Assembly (NCBI GenBank): GCA_025356015.1
Contig: JANXYO010000067.1
Coordinates: 1-64,000 of the forward strand
DNA length: 64,000 nucleotides
DNA from: Spirochaetaceae bacterium
GTDB lineage: Bacteria; Spirochaetota; Spirochaetia; Treponematales; Rectinemataceae
Direction of reading: 5' to 3'
The notes under the pieces are model-generated. The model worked only from the letters and a program-made list of their open reading frames with translations. It had not been told where the DNA came from and did not search any database. Of the stretch, positions 1 through 7,828 are shown one piece after another. The position numbers and the translations under genes were made by a program. How positions within the stretch are numbered: position 1 is the first letter of the stretch; each line of letters starts with the position of its first letter.

Positions 1-268
1 CGCCCGGCCGCCTTTTCTGGAAGAGGGAGGGAAGCCAGGCGGCAAGAGGCCGGGCGGAGAAGCCGGAGAGCCCCTCGTCGGGACCGTGGATGACAGAGTC
101 GGCGCCGCGGAAGCAGAGTTCCTCGGGGTCGCTGGCTGGGCCTGGCAGAATCGCGGTCACGGAGACCTGGGATGGCCCGCCCAGGCTCCTGGCCCAGGCG
201 ATGAGCTCGAAGGACAGGGGGGCGACCCTGCCCGCCCTGGTCTCGGCGAGGATCCAGACTTCGTTCAA
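1..268 (-). CDS. etfA: Electron transfer flavoprotein alpha subunit, N-terminal part (cut by window edge)
   Basis: Partial gene: about 89 N-terminal residues are present and the rest lies before base 1. The translation begins near NEVWILAETRAG, the classic EtfA opening, and continues as an open frame through a segment like the EtfA N-terminal Rossmann-like domain. The only sensible start is TTG at 268-266, which overlaps the etfB stop as TTGA. EtfA carries FAD and pairs with EtfB to shuttle electrons between flavin dehydrogenases and other carriers. The bases that would act as ribosome-binding site (GGGGACAG) belong to a short dispersed repeat. Identity is well supported; the TTG start is inferred. 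Confidence 0.85.
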   Translation of the reverse strand, partial: MNEVWILAETRAGRVAPLSFELIAWARSLGGPSQVSVTAILPGPASDPEELCFRGADSVIHGPDEGLSGFSARPLAAWLPSLFQKRRPG

Positions 269-1152
269 GCTCTGTCCCCACCGCTGCCAGCTCTGTCCCC
301 CGCGCCGGCTCTGTCCCCCGCGGCGGCTCTCGGAGCGATGAGGCCCTTCTCAAGGAGGATGGCGATGATCCTGTCGCAGGCGGCCTCGATCCCCTCGCCC
401 GTACGCGCGTCGATGGACTGGGTATCACGGCTGAGCCTCGGCCTGTCGATCTTCACGACCCTGGTGGGCGACCCCTTGGCCCCGGTCTCATCGGGACTTA
501 GGCCGAGCTCGGCCAGGCCGAGGCGCCGGACCATGGCCTCCCTGGCCCTCCGCTTGCCGGAAAGCAGGGGAAGGCGGGCTTCGCCTGAGGCCTTGCAGAA
601 GGTGAGTACGGCGGGGGTCCCGCAGCGGACGACCTGGATGCCTTCTTCCATGATCCGTTCCGCCACCAGCTCGAGGCTGCCCGATCCACCCGCCACCTTC
701 CTTATCTCCAGGGCCCCGACATAGCTCAGGACGGGCAGGCAGAGGAAGGCGGCAAGCTCGGGGCCGACCTGTCCCGTGTCCCCGTCGGTCGCCTTCTCAC
801 CGCAGAAGACCAGATCGAAGCTCCCGAGCTTCTGCAGGGCTGCGCTCAGGGTCCTGGCCGTGGCCCAGGTGTCGGCTCCCCCGAATTCCTTGCCGGTCAC
901 CAGGACAGCCTCGTCGCAGCCCATCGCGAGGGCTTCCCGCAAGGCAGTCTCGGCCATGGGAGGGCCCATGGACAGGGCGAGGATGGTGGCTGAAGGGTCG
1001 GCGTCCTTTATCCGCAGGGCGGCCTCGAGGGCGTGGAGGTCGAGGGGATTTACGATGGAGCTGTCCTCCGAGCGCAGCACTGTCCCCGTCTCGGGGTCGA
1101 GGCTGAGGGAATCGGTCTCGGGGACCTGCTTCACGAGAACGGCTATCTTCAT
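265..1152 (-). CDS. etfB: Electron transfer flavoprotein beta subunit
   Basis: EtfB/FixA family, 295 aa. It opens MKIAVLVKQVPETDS and carries the beta-subunit signature around CGEKATDGDTGQVGPELAA (residues ~118-137), the AMP/FAD-binding loop. It forms the heterodimer with the overlapping downstream etfA. Family members are usually about 250-265 aa. The excess here is the last ~20 residues, a Gly-Asp-Arg-Ala repeat that is simply the translation of three copies of the dispersed repeat GGGGACAGAGC; the real domain appears to end near LLEKGLIAP. No dehydrogenase is adjacent inside the window, so the electron donor is unknown. Confidence 0.93.
   Translation of the reverse strand: MKIAVLVKQVPETDSLSLDPETGTVLRSEDSSIVNPLDLHALEAALRIKDADPSATILALSMGPPMAETALREALAMGCDEAVLVTGKEFGGADTWATARTLSAALQKLGSFDLVFCGEKATDGDTGQVGPELAAFLCLPVLSYVGALEIRKVAGGSGSLELVAERIMEEGIQVVRCGTPAVLTFCKASGEARLPLLSGKRRAREAMVRRLGLAELGLSPDETGAKGSPTRVVKIDRPRLSRDTQSIDARTGEGIEAACDRIIAILLEKGLIAPRAAAGDRAGAGDRAGSGGDRA
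268..318 (-). repeat. Three tandem-like copies of the dispersed GGGGACAGAGCT repeat
   Basis: Copies lie at 268-279, 289-300 and 307-318, read on the minus strand as GGGGACAGAGCT or GGGGACAGAGCC, with unequal spacing (21 and 18 bp). They form the 3' end of etfB and the translation-start region of etfA. The same element recurs at 54740-54810, 58517-58573, 61636-61679 and 62644-62682. Short GC-rich elements at gene ends are typical of REP-like families; no REP-associated transposase is present in the window. Confidence 0.7.
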
Positions 1153-1234
1153 TCCAGCTGTCAGTTTGACTCAGGAATGGGAAATCGGCAAGCGGAATTG
1201 AAAGCTTGTTTCTTGGAAATCAGTTTTGCCAGGT

Positions 1235-1265
1235 AAAAAGTGGAACGATCTTTCAGAGATCGTTC
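1235..1265 (-). terminator. Intrinsic terminator of nagA
   Basis: A perfect 9-bp inverted repeat (GAACGATCT at 1243-1251 and AGATCGTTC at 1257-1265) with a 5-nt loop is followed on the minus strand by CAC and a run of five T (1239-1235). The stem overlaps the nagA stop codon. It separates nagA from the downstream etfBA genes. Confidence 0.8.
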
Positions 1266-2422
1266 TTGACGAAGCTGCCCCCGATGAGGGTGGCCAGAAC
1301 CCGGTAGTCCTTGTCGAAGACGACCACGTCGGCCTCGTAGCCGGGAACGAGGAGGCCGCGCTTGCCGAGGCCAAGGATGCGCGAGGGGTTTGAGGCGGCC
1401 ATCTCGACGGCGTTCTCGAGGGGGACGCCGAAGTCCACGAGGTTGCGCAGGCCCTCGATCATGGTGAGGGAGGAGCCCGCTATCACGTCGTCGGACTTGC
1501 GGTAGAAGAGGCGGTCGCGGAGCTCGACCTCCTCCCGATTTGCGAAAAGCGGGCAGTTGTGCTGCTCGGTGGGCTTGAGGGAGTCGGTGACCAGGACGAC
1601 CTTGGAAACGGGCTTGTCCCTCATGAGGAGGCGGATGAGGTCGGGGTGGACGTGTCTCCCGTCGGCGATGATCTCGCAGGAGAGCTCTGAGTGGATCATG
1701 ATGGCGCCCACGGCCCCGGGGTCGCGGTGGTGGAGGCGGCTCATCGCGTTGAAGAAATGGGTAGAGTGGAGGATCCCTGCCTGCATGCCCTCGAGCATGT
1801 TCTCGTAGCTCGCGTCGGTGTGGCCGGCCTGGAGGACGATGCCCCGCTTGATGCAGAAGAGGGCGAGCTCCCTCATCCCCTTGAGCTCAGGGGCTACGGT
1901 CATGTTCGTGATGTGGCCCTGGCCAGCGAGGTAGAGCCTTTCCATGAGCTCCATGTCGACGGCGCGGACGAACTCAGGCTTCTGGACCCCGAGGCGGGCG
2001 GGTGAGACGAAGGGCCCCTCGAGGTGGACGCCCATGACCCTGGCTCCCGTCTCCCTGCCCATGGCGCCGACCGCGGCGGCGATGGCCGCCACCATGTCGG
2101 CCTCGCTCATCGGGTAGATCGTGGGGCAGAAGGCCGTGACCCCGAAACCGCCCAAGTGGTCCGACATCGCGATGATCGCGTCGGTGTCGAGGTCCTCGGT
2201 CCCGTAGCCGGCGAAGCCGTGGATGTGGCTGTCGATGAGGCCCGGGGCGACAAAGGCCCCGGCCGCGTCGAGGACCACCGCGTCGCTGTCGAAGCGCTTC
2301 TGCTCGAAACGGCGCTCGGAGAAGACGTCGGCGACCATGCCGTCCTCGACGAGGATGGCGCAGTTCTCCATCCTCGCGTAGCCGGCGAGGAGGCTGCAGT
2401 TGTGGATGACTATCTGGGGCAT
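1253..2422 (-). CDS. nagA: N-acetylglucosamine-6-phosphate deacetylase
   Basis: 389 aa, normal length for NagA. It converts GlcNAc-6-phosphate to glucosamine-6-phosphate plus acetate in the cytoplasm, the committed step of amino-sugar use. Visible amidohydrolase-superfamily features are APGLIDSHIHGF (metal-binding HxH, ~residues 58-70), EGPFVSPARLG (catalytic metal-binding Glu), AGHTDASYE, HSTHFFNAMS and LVTDSLKP (active-site Asp), closed by the small beta domain (GLLVPGYEADVVVFD). It lies 60 bp downstream of an M20 amidohydrolase gene and is probably co-transcribed with it. No nagB or GlcNAc transporter is in the window. Confidence 0.93.
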   Translation of the reverse strand: MPQIVIHNCSLLAGYARMENCAILVEDGMVADVFSERRFEQKRFDSDAVVLDAAGAFVAPGLIDSHIHGFAGYGTEDLDTDAIIAMSDHLGGFGVTAFCPTIYPMSEADMVAAIAAAVGAMGRETGARVMGVHLEGPFVSPARLGVQKPEFVRAVDMELMERLYLAGQGHITNMTVAPELKGMRELALFCIKRGIVLQAGHTDASYENMLEGMQAGILHSTHFFNAMSRLHHRDPGAVGAIMIHSELSCEIIADGRHVHPDLIRLLMRDKPVSKVVLVTDSLKPTEQHNCPLFANREEVELRDRLFYRKSDDVIAGSSLTMIEGLRNLVDFGVPLENAVEMAASNPSRILGLGKRGLLVPGYEADVVVFDKDYRVLATLIGGSFVKNDL

Positions 2423-2482
2423 TCCCCCTCCCTTGCAATTACCATACCCAAAACGGTGGCGGCAGCCAAGGCAGGCCGGGGA

Positions 2483-3787
2483 TCAGGGTCTCCAGGAGAT
2501 GGTCCGATCCGAGAACTGGGCCTCCACGGCGAGGATGTACTCCTCCCTGGTGAAGCGCGGCACGAAGGCCGCCCTCGCGGCGAGGGCCGCCCTGCCCCCC
2601 TCGGCGGCGAGGGCTGCCGCAGTCTCGGCCAGGATGAGGGCCGGCAGCACATAGGCGCGCCTTAGGTCGGCCGGGGCGAAGTCGCTTCCGTGTATCGTGC
2701 CCGAGAAGCCCGAGAAGCCGAGCTGGCAGGTCGGCGCCACGGCGGCCACGTCACCGATGTCGTCTGAGGCGAAGGCCCTGTCGTCGAACTCGATCAGGCG
2801 GCGTTCGATGTGGGCGAGGGTCGCGGCCGCGAGGACCTTGCCGAGCTCGCTCGAGGGAGCGAAGGGCTGGTAGCCCGGGAAGTTCTCGATGCGGACCCTG
2901 GCGCCCACGGCGATGGCCCCGGCCGCGATGGCCCTGTCGACCTTGGCCGAGGCGTCGAGGATCGCGGCGAAGCCGGCGCCGCGGACATAGGTCTCCATGA
3001 CGCTCCGGTCGGGCACGGTGTTGACCACAGTCCCGCCCTCCTTGAGTATCGGATGGATCCTGATGTGGTCCTCGTCGCGGAAGGTCTCCCTCTGGGCGTG
3101 GATCGCCAGCTGGGCTATCGCCGCCGCGTTGAGCGCGTTCACCCCGCGGTGGGGCTGTGCGCCCGAGTGGGCGGCCACGCCGATGAAGGTGGCGCGCTTG
3201 GCGATGAAGCCGTTGAGGGTGCCGTTCACCGTCGCCTCCCGCTCGGGCGTGTCGGACATGGAGTGGTACTTGAGGACTGCCGCCGCCCGGTCGAAGGCGC
3301 CGAGGCGTATGAGCTCCTGCTTGCCCGAAAGGAAGGTGATGGCCCCGCTCTCGCGAAGGGAGAGGCGGTAGTCGGTGTCGTTGTACTCCTCGGCAGGGGA
3401 GGCGAGGAAGACCAGGCGCACTCCCTCGCGCTCGCAGAGCCCGGACTCGACGAGGGCCCTGAAGGCCGCGAGGGCGGCCGCCATCTGGGCGTTGTGGCCG
3501 CAGGAGTGGGCGATGCCGCCGGGAGTCCCGGCAGTGGCAAGGGCGTCCATGTCGGCGACGAGGATTATCTCGGGGGCCCCTGCCGGCCCGCATGAAGCCC
3601 GCAGGCCGGTTATAGCGAGGCCGGTCTCGGGTTCGAGGCCGAGGGACCTGATCTCCGAGGCGAGCATGGACGCGGTCACGCTCTCGCGGAAACCCGCCTC
3701 GGGCCTGGCCCGGAGGGCCTCGCCGAACTCCACGATGCGAGCGGACTCGGCGGCGATCTGCTCCCTGATCCTGTCTATGTCGTCCAC
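2483..3787 (-). CDS. M20-family amidohydrolase (amidase/peptidase D type)
   Basis: About 434 aa. Metal-dependent M20 fold: PEAGFRE near the N-terminus, ADMDALATAG, the metal site HSCGHNAQMAAAL, PAEEYND, and a dimerisation-domain stretch AHSGAQPHRGVNALNAA. Relatives cleave N-acyl amino acids or aminobenzoyl-glutamate-like amides; the substrate cannot be told from sequence. The start chosen is GTG at 3787, because GAGGGGG sits five bases upstream. An upstream extension to 3925 would run through the divergent promoter region and looks non-coding. The downstream neighbour nagA suggests amino-sugar or peptide salvage, but that is inference. Confidence 0.85.
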   Translation of the reverse strand: MDDIDRIREQIAAESARIVEFGEALRARPEAGFRESVTASMLASEIRSLGLEPETGLAITGLRASCGPAGAPEIILVADMDALATAGTPGGIAHSCGHNAQMAAALAAFRALVESGLCEREGVRLVFLASPAEEYNDTDYRLSLRESGAITFLSGKQELIRLGAFDRAAAVLKYHSMSDTPEREATVNGTLNGFIAKRATFIGVAAHSGAQPHRGVNALNAAAIAQLAIHAQRETFRDEDHIRIHPILKEGGTVVNTVPDRSVMETYVRGAGFAAILDASAKVDRAIAAGAIAVGARVRIENFPGYQPFAPSSELGKVLAAATLAHIERRLIEFDDRAFASDDIGDVAAVAPTCQLGFSGFSGTIHGSDFAPADLRRAYVLPALILAETAAALAAEGGRAALAARAAFVPRFTREEYILAVEAQFSDRTISWRP

Positions 3788-3818
3788 TCTTTCCCCCTCA
3801 GGCAAAACCCGGATACCC

Positions 3819-3848
3819 ATCCTACGGCGAGCCGGGGGCATTGTGCAA
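3819..3848 (-). promoter_or_regulatory. Predicted sigma-70 promoter of the M20-nagA transcript
   Basis: Read on the minus strand: -35 TTGCAC (3848-3843), 18-bp spacer, -10 TAGGAT (3824-3819), placed 31 bp upstream of the GTG start at 3787. It lies back to back with the promoter of the nucleoside operon. Confidence 0.5.
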
Positions 3849-3878
3849 TTGACAGGCCGGGGGGAGGGGCGCGAGAAT
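3849..3878 (+). promoter_or_regulatory. Predicted sigma-70 promoter of the purine nucleoside operon
   Basis: -35 TTGACA (3849-3854), 18-bp spacer, -10 GAGAAT (3873-3878). A short inverted repeat AACGG-TCG-CCGTT (3883-3895) lies just downstream, where a repressor could act. The leader then leads to AGGAGG (3930-3935) before the ATG at 3947. No purine-riboswitch consensus was seen in the leader. Confidence 0.5.
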
Positions 3879-3946
3879 GGCAAACGGTCGCCGTTCCGGC
3901 CCTTTGGCAGATTCCGCACACCCATCCCCAGGAGGACCCACCCACC

Positions 3947-5026
3947 ATGAAACGAAGCATCCTCGTCGTCGCAGCCATCCTGTCTATCCTCGTCGCCCTC
4001 CCCAGCTTCGCCCAGTCGAAGCCCGTCAGCGTATTCCTCCTCATCTCAGGCAGCCTCGGGGACAAGGGTTTCAACGACTCGGCCCGGGCCGGCCTCAACC
4101 TCATGAAGCAGAAGTACGGTGACAAGGTCACTGTGAAGTACACCGAGCTCGGTGCGGACACGGCCAAGTACGCACCCTCCCTCGAGGACGCGGGCGCCGA
4201 GGGCTACTCTGTCGTCTTCTGCTCCAACAACTTCAACAACGCGGTCAGCGAGGTCGCGGCCCGCTATCCCAAGACCCTCTACGTCATGTACGACGGCTGG
4301 ATCACGGGCGAGATCGCCAATGTCTACTCGATCATGTACAAGAACAACGAGGCTGGCTATATCGCCGGCGCCCTCGCGGGCATCATGACCCAGGCCAAGG
4401 GCGACGCGAAGGTCAACGGCGACAACGTGATCGGCTTCATCGGCGGCCGCGATATCACCGGCATCAACGACTTCTTCGTCGGCTACATCGCCGGAGCCCA
4501 GAAGGTCGACCCCGCCGTGAAGATCGTCTACAACTACGTCAACTCCTTCACCGACACGGCCAAGGCCAAGGACCAGGCCCTCATCCAGTACGGCAGCTAC
4601 AACGCCGACGTCGTCTACCATGCGGCGGGACGCGCGGGCCTCGGCCTCTTCGACGCGGCCGTCGAGACCGGCAAGTACGCCATCGGCGTCGACACCGACC
4701 AGGCCTCCCTCTTCGCGAACGAGCCCGCCAAGTCCGGCCTCATCCTCACCTCGACCCAGAAGCGGGTCGACCTCACCCTCGCGGGAGCCCTCGACCAGTT
4801 CGTGGCCGGGACCCAGCTCGGCGGGAAGAAGGTCTACCTCGGCGTCGCCGAAGGTGTCATCGCCTACGCCCCCTTCAACAAGGCTGTCCCCGCCGCGGTG
4901 CAGAAGCAGCTCGAGCTCGTTATCGCCGACATCAAGGCCGCCAAGGTGAAGATCCCCTCGGCCTTCACGATGAGCGCCGACGAGATCAACAAGATGCGCG
5001 ACTTGGTCAACGCCGCGAAGAAATAG
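3947..5026 (+). CDS. BMP/PnrA-family nucleoside-binding protein of an ABC importer
   Basis: 359 aa, exported. An N-terminal signal peptide (MKRSILVVAAILSILVALPSFAQ) ends in FAQ with no lipobox Cys, so the mature protein is predicted periplasmic rather than a lipoprotein. The family signature follows: LISGSLGDKGFNDSARAGL, then the two-lobed binding fold with GFIGGRDITGINDFFVGYIAGA and VVYHAAGRAGLGLFDAA. Members bind purine or pyrimidine nucleosides. The two enzymes at the end of this operon (deaminase-like, DeoD) point to purine nucleosides. It is the first gene of a six-gene operon and is separated from the ATPase gene by a terminator-like hairpin. Confidence 0.9.
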   Translation: MKRSILVVAAILSILVALPSFAQSKPVSVFLLISGSLGDKGFNDSARAGLNLMKQKYGDKVTVKYTELGADTAKYAPSLEDAGAEGYSVVFCSNNFNNAVSEVAARYPKTLYVMYDGWITGEIANVYSIMYKNNEAGYIAGALAGIMTQAKGDAKVNGDNVIGFIGGRDITGINDFFVGYIAGAQKVDPAVKIVYNYVNSFTDTAKAKDQALIQYGSYNADVVYHAAGRAGLGLFDAAVETGKYAIGVDTDQASLFANEPAKSGLILTSTQKRVDLTLAGALDQFVAGTQLGGKKVYLGVAEGVIAYAPFNKAVPAAVQKQLELVIADIKAAKVKIPSAFTMSADEINKMRDLVNAAKK

Positions 5027-5054
5027 GACGCGCAGGGCGCGAAGAGAACGCGAT

Positions 5055-5094
5055 GGACCGGGATGGGGACTAGCCTCATCCCGGTCCCCTTTTT
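5055..5094 (+). terminator. Intercistronic terminator/attenuator after the nucleoside-binding protein gene
   Basis: A perfect 11-bp stem (GGACCGGGATG at 5055-5065 with CATCCCGGTCC at 5077-5087), an 11-nt loop, then CC and TTTTT (5090-5094). It sits between the binding-protein stop and the ATPase ribosome-binding site. It would give partial termination and protect the upstream message, yielding more binding protein than transporter. Confidence 0.8.
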
Positions 5095-5106
5095 GGAGGT
5101 GTGGGA

Positions 5107-6669
5107 GTGGACTTGATCCTCGAGACGAAGGGCCTCACCAAGGTCTACGGCAACGGCACGGTGGCCAACAGGCGCGTGGACTTTGGCCTGCGCCCCGGCG
5201 AGATACTCGGCCTGGTGGGGGAGAACGGGGCCGGCAAGTCGACCCTCATGAAGGTGCTCTACGGAGAGGAGGCCCCCAGCGCGGGCAGGATCCTCCTCGA
5301 GGGGAAGGAAGCCTCCTTCTCCTCCTCCCAGGACGCCATCGCCGCCGGCATCGGCATGGTCCACCAGCACTTCATGCTCGTGCCCTCCTTGAGCCTCGCC
5401 GAGAACCTTGTGCTCGGCAAGGAGCCGAAGAGGAAGCGCAGCCGCTTCTTCGACCAGGACGAGGCGGTGAGGATCACCGAGGAGCTCTCGGCGAAGTACA
5501 ACCTCAAGGTCCACGCGCGGGCCAGGGTGGTCGACGTCTCGGTGTCGATGCGCCAGAAGCTCGAGATACTCAAGGTCCTCTACCGCGGGGCGAGGATCAT
5601 CATCCTCGACGAGCCAACGGCCGTGCTCACCCCCCAGGAGACAGAGGAGCTCTTCGCCGAGCTCGCGGAGCTCAGGCGCCAGGGCCACACCGTCGTCTTC
5701 ATCAGCCACAAGCTGGACGAGGTGATTGCCCTGTGCGACCGCGTGAGCGTCATGCGGGACGGCCGCCTCATAGCCACCCACGAAGTGGCCGAGGTCGACA
5801 GCCAGACCCTCTCGAACGAGATGGTGGGAAGGGAGGTCAGGCTCAAGTTGGACAAGACGGCAACCTCGGCCGGCGCGGCCGTCCTCGTGGCCCGCGACCT
5901 GTCCTACGTCGACGACTTCAACATCACCATGGTGAACCATGTCTCCCTCACCCTGCGCCGCGGCGAGGTCCTCGGCATCGTCGGGGTGGACGGCAACGGC
6001 CAGACCGAGCTCGTGCGAATCCTCACAGGCCTCGAGAGGAGCCTCTCGGGAAGCCTGAAGGTGGGAGGCAGGGAGCTCATGGGCGCGGGACCGGGGGCGA
6101 TACGCCGCGCCGGAGTCGCCCACGTGGCCGAGGACAGGATGACAGTGGGCGCGGCCCTGGGGGCTAGCATCCAGGACAACCTCCTCGCCGATCGCTACTC
6201 GGAGGGGCGCTTCACGGGCCGTTTCGGCTTCATGAAGACCGAGGCCATGAGGGAGGAGGCCAGGTCGATCGTCGCCGACTTCGACGTCCGCTGCGCGTCG
6301 GCTTCCCAGAGCGTCGCCAGCCTCTCGGGCGGGAACATGCAGAAGGTGGTCGTGGGCCGCGAGTTCACCGCCGACGCCGAGGTCCTCGTCGTCTCCCAGC
6401 CCACCCGCGGGGTCGACGTGGGCGCCATAGAGTTCCTCCACAGGAGGATCATCGCGATGCGCGACGCAGGCAAGGCCGTCCTCCTCGTCTCCTCGGACCT
6501 GGCCGAGGTGATGTCCCTCTCCGACAGCCTCGTTGTAATGAGCGCGGGCCGCATCGTCGCCTACTTCGAGGACGCCGCGGCGGTCAGCGACAAGGAGCTC
6601 GGCCTCTACATGCTCGGCCTCAAGCGCCAGGGCGAAGACGAGATCAGGAAGGTCCTCCATGAAGACTGA
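5107..6669 (+). CDS. Nucleoside ABC transporter ATP-binding protein (tandem NBD)
   Basis: About 520 aa with two fused nucleotide-binding domains, as in YufO/NupA-type importers. NBD1 has Walker A GENGAGKST and Walker B LDEPTAVLTPQE. NBD2 has a degenerate Walker A (GVDGNGQTE), signature LSGGNMQKVV and SQPTRGVDVGA in place of a normal Walker B aspartate, which is usual for this family. GTG at 5107 is preferred as start because GGAGG (5095-5099) lies seven bases upstream; GTG at 5101 would be too close. It energises the two permeases encoded next. Confidence 0.92.
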   Translation: MDLILETKGLTKVYGNGTVANRRVDFGLRPGEILGLVGENGAGKSTLMKVLYGEEAPSAGRILLEGKEASFSSSQDAIAAGIGMVHQHFMLVPSLSLAENLVLGKEPKRKRSRFFDQDEAVRITEELSAKYNLKVHARARVVDVSVSMRQKLEILKVLYRGARIIILDEPTAVLTPQETEELFAELAELRRQGHTVVFISHKLDEVIALCDRVSVMRDGRLIATHEVAEVDSQTLSNEMVGREVRLKLDKTATSAGAAVLVARDLSYVDDFNITMVNHVSLTLRRGEVLGIVGVDGNGQTELVRILTGLERSLSGSLKVGGRELMGAGPGAIRRAGVAHVAEDRMTVGAALGASIQDNLLADRYSEGRFTGRFGFMKTEAMREEARSIVADFDVRCASASQSVASLSGGNMQKVVVGREFTADAEVLVVSQPTRGVDVGAIEFLHRRIIAMRDAGKAVLLVSSDLAEVMSLSDSLVVMSAGRIVAYFEDAAAVSDKELGLYMLGLKRQGEDEIRKVLHED

Positions 6670-7828
6670 CACAGCAAGGCCCAGGCGGGGAATCGGCCGC
6701 ACGCTCGCCATGTTCTTCACCGACAGGGACAGGCTCGAGCCCGCCCTGGTGACCCTCCTCGCCGCGGTCTTCGCGGTCCTCTCGGGGATCATTCTCATCT
6801 TCATCGTGAGCAAGTCCCCCGTCCTCTCCGTGAAGAACTTCCTGCTCGCGCCCTTCCTGCGCTCCTACAATTTCTACTACCTCCTGATCGCGATGGTGCC
6901 GATCACCTTCGCCGGCCTCGCGCTGTGCATCGTCTACCAGGCGAGATACCTCACCCTCATCGTGGATTCCTGCGTCTACATGGGCGCGGTAGTGGCGACG
7001 GTGGTGGGCATCTACCTCCCCCTGCCCGCCGGCATCCACCCGGCCGTGGCCATGTTGCTCTCGGGCCTCGCCGGAGGGCTCATCGGCCTCCTGCCCGCTA
7101 TCCTGCGCATCAAGTGGAGGGCGAACGAGCTCGTCTCTTCCCTCATGCTCAACTATGTCTTTTACTTCCTCGGAAGCTGCGTGATCATATACTTCCTCAG
7201 GGACCGAAAGCAGTCCATTCTCGCCTCCCTGCCCTTCCTGCCCACCTTCGCCCTGCCCAAGCTCGTGCCCAACACCCAGATCCACGCTGGTTTCATCGTC
7301 GCCGCCGTCTTCGTCGTCCTCGTGTCCCTCCTCATCTACCGGACGAAGTGGGGCTTCGAGATCAGGCTTGTCGGCGCCAATCCCCGCTTCGCCCAATACG
7401 CGGGGCTCTCGGTCTCGGCCGTCGTCCTCTACGCCCACTTCATCTCAGGCTTCATCGGCGGGGTCGGCGGGGCTGTCGAGATGGCGGGGCTCTACAAGGC
7501 CTTCATCTGGCAGATGGACCCCTCCTACGCCTGGGACGGGGTGATCGTCGCGATGCTGGCGCGGAGGAACCCCAAGTTCGTGCCCGTCTCGGCCTTCTTC
7601 CTAGCCTACCTCCGGGTCGGCGCCGACTTCATGTCCCGGCGCGGCGACGTGGCCTTCGAGTTCATCACCATGCTCCAGGGCCTCATCATCCTCATCCTCG
7701 CCTCGGACAGGATCGTCAACTACTTCAAGGCGCGGCGCCTCAAGGCCGCCGCCCTGCGCGACGAGCGCGCGGCAAGGGACGCGGCCGGCCAGATCGCCAC
7801 CCAGGGCGCGGCGGAGGCGGGAAGATGA
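6659..7828 (+). CDS. Nucleoside ABC transporter permease 1
   Basis: 389 aa, YufP-like BPD_transp_2 family. Roughly eight to ten hydrophobic segments begin at residue ~25 (LVTLLAAVFAVLSGIILIFIV). The conserved family segment includes GANPRFAQYAGLSVS and FISGFIGGVGGAVEMAG. A basic, charged C-terminal tail (KARRLKAAALRDERAARD) is cytoplasmic. It overlaps the ATPase gene by 11 bp and the second permease by 4 bp, so translational coupling is expected. Confidence 0.9.
   Translation: MKTDTARPRRGIGRTLAMFFTDRDRLEPALVTLLAAVFAVLSGIILIFIVSKSPVLSVKNFLLAPFLRSYNFYYLLIAMVPITFAGLALCIVYQARYLTLIVDSCVYMGAVVATVVGIYLPLPAGIHPAVAMLLSGLAGGLIGLLPAILRIKWRANELVSSLMLNYVFYFLGSCVIIYFLRDRKQSILASLPFLPTFALPKLVPNTQIHAGFIVAAVFVVLVSLLIYRTKWGFEIRLVGANPRFAQYAGLSVSAVVLYAHFISGFIGGVGGAVEMAGLYKAFIWQMDPSYAWDGVIVAMLARRNPKFVPVSAFFLAYLRVGADFMSRRGDVAFEFITMLQGLIILILASDRIVNYFKARRLKAAALRDERAARDAAGQIATQGAAEAGR

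Noticed and set aside
1074-1090. CTGTCCCC in the middle of etfB as a further repeat copy
   Set aside because: It encodes the conserved ETGTVLR stretch of EtfB, so ordinary coding constraint explains it. The same holds for cores at ~20147 (GH4), ~56620 (KDPG aldolase GAGTVL) and ~59630 (cupin).
2024-2665. Small or overlapping plus-strand gene at nagA
   Set aside because: Open only because of GC-rich codon bias opposite nagA and the M20 gene; no ribosome-binding site or domain.
3788-3946. Purine riboswitch in front of the nucleoside operon
   Set aside because: No purine aptamer consensus loops or closing helix were seen; only a promoter and a short inverted repeat.
4864-6813. Very long antisense open frame (649 codons) opposite the nucleoside ATPase gene
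   Set aside because: It is the shadow of a strongly supported gene in GC-rich DNA; composition is His/Asp/Gly/Glu-rich with no recognisable domain. The same applies to other long antisense frames, for example 14851-16569, 20885-22672, 22866-24719, 29416-31281 and 34872-36428.
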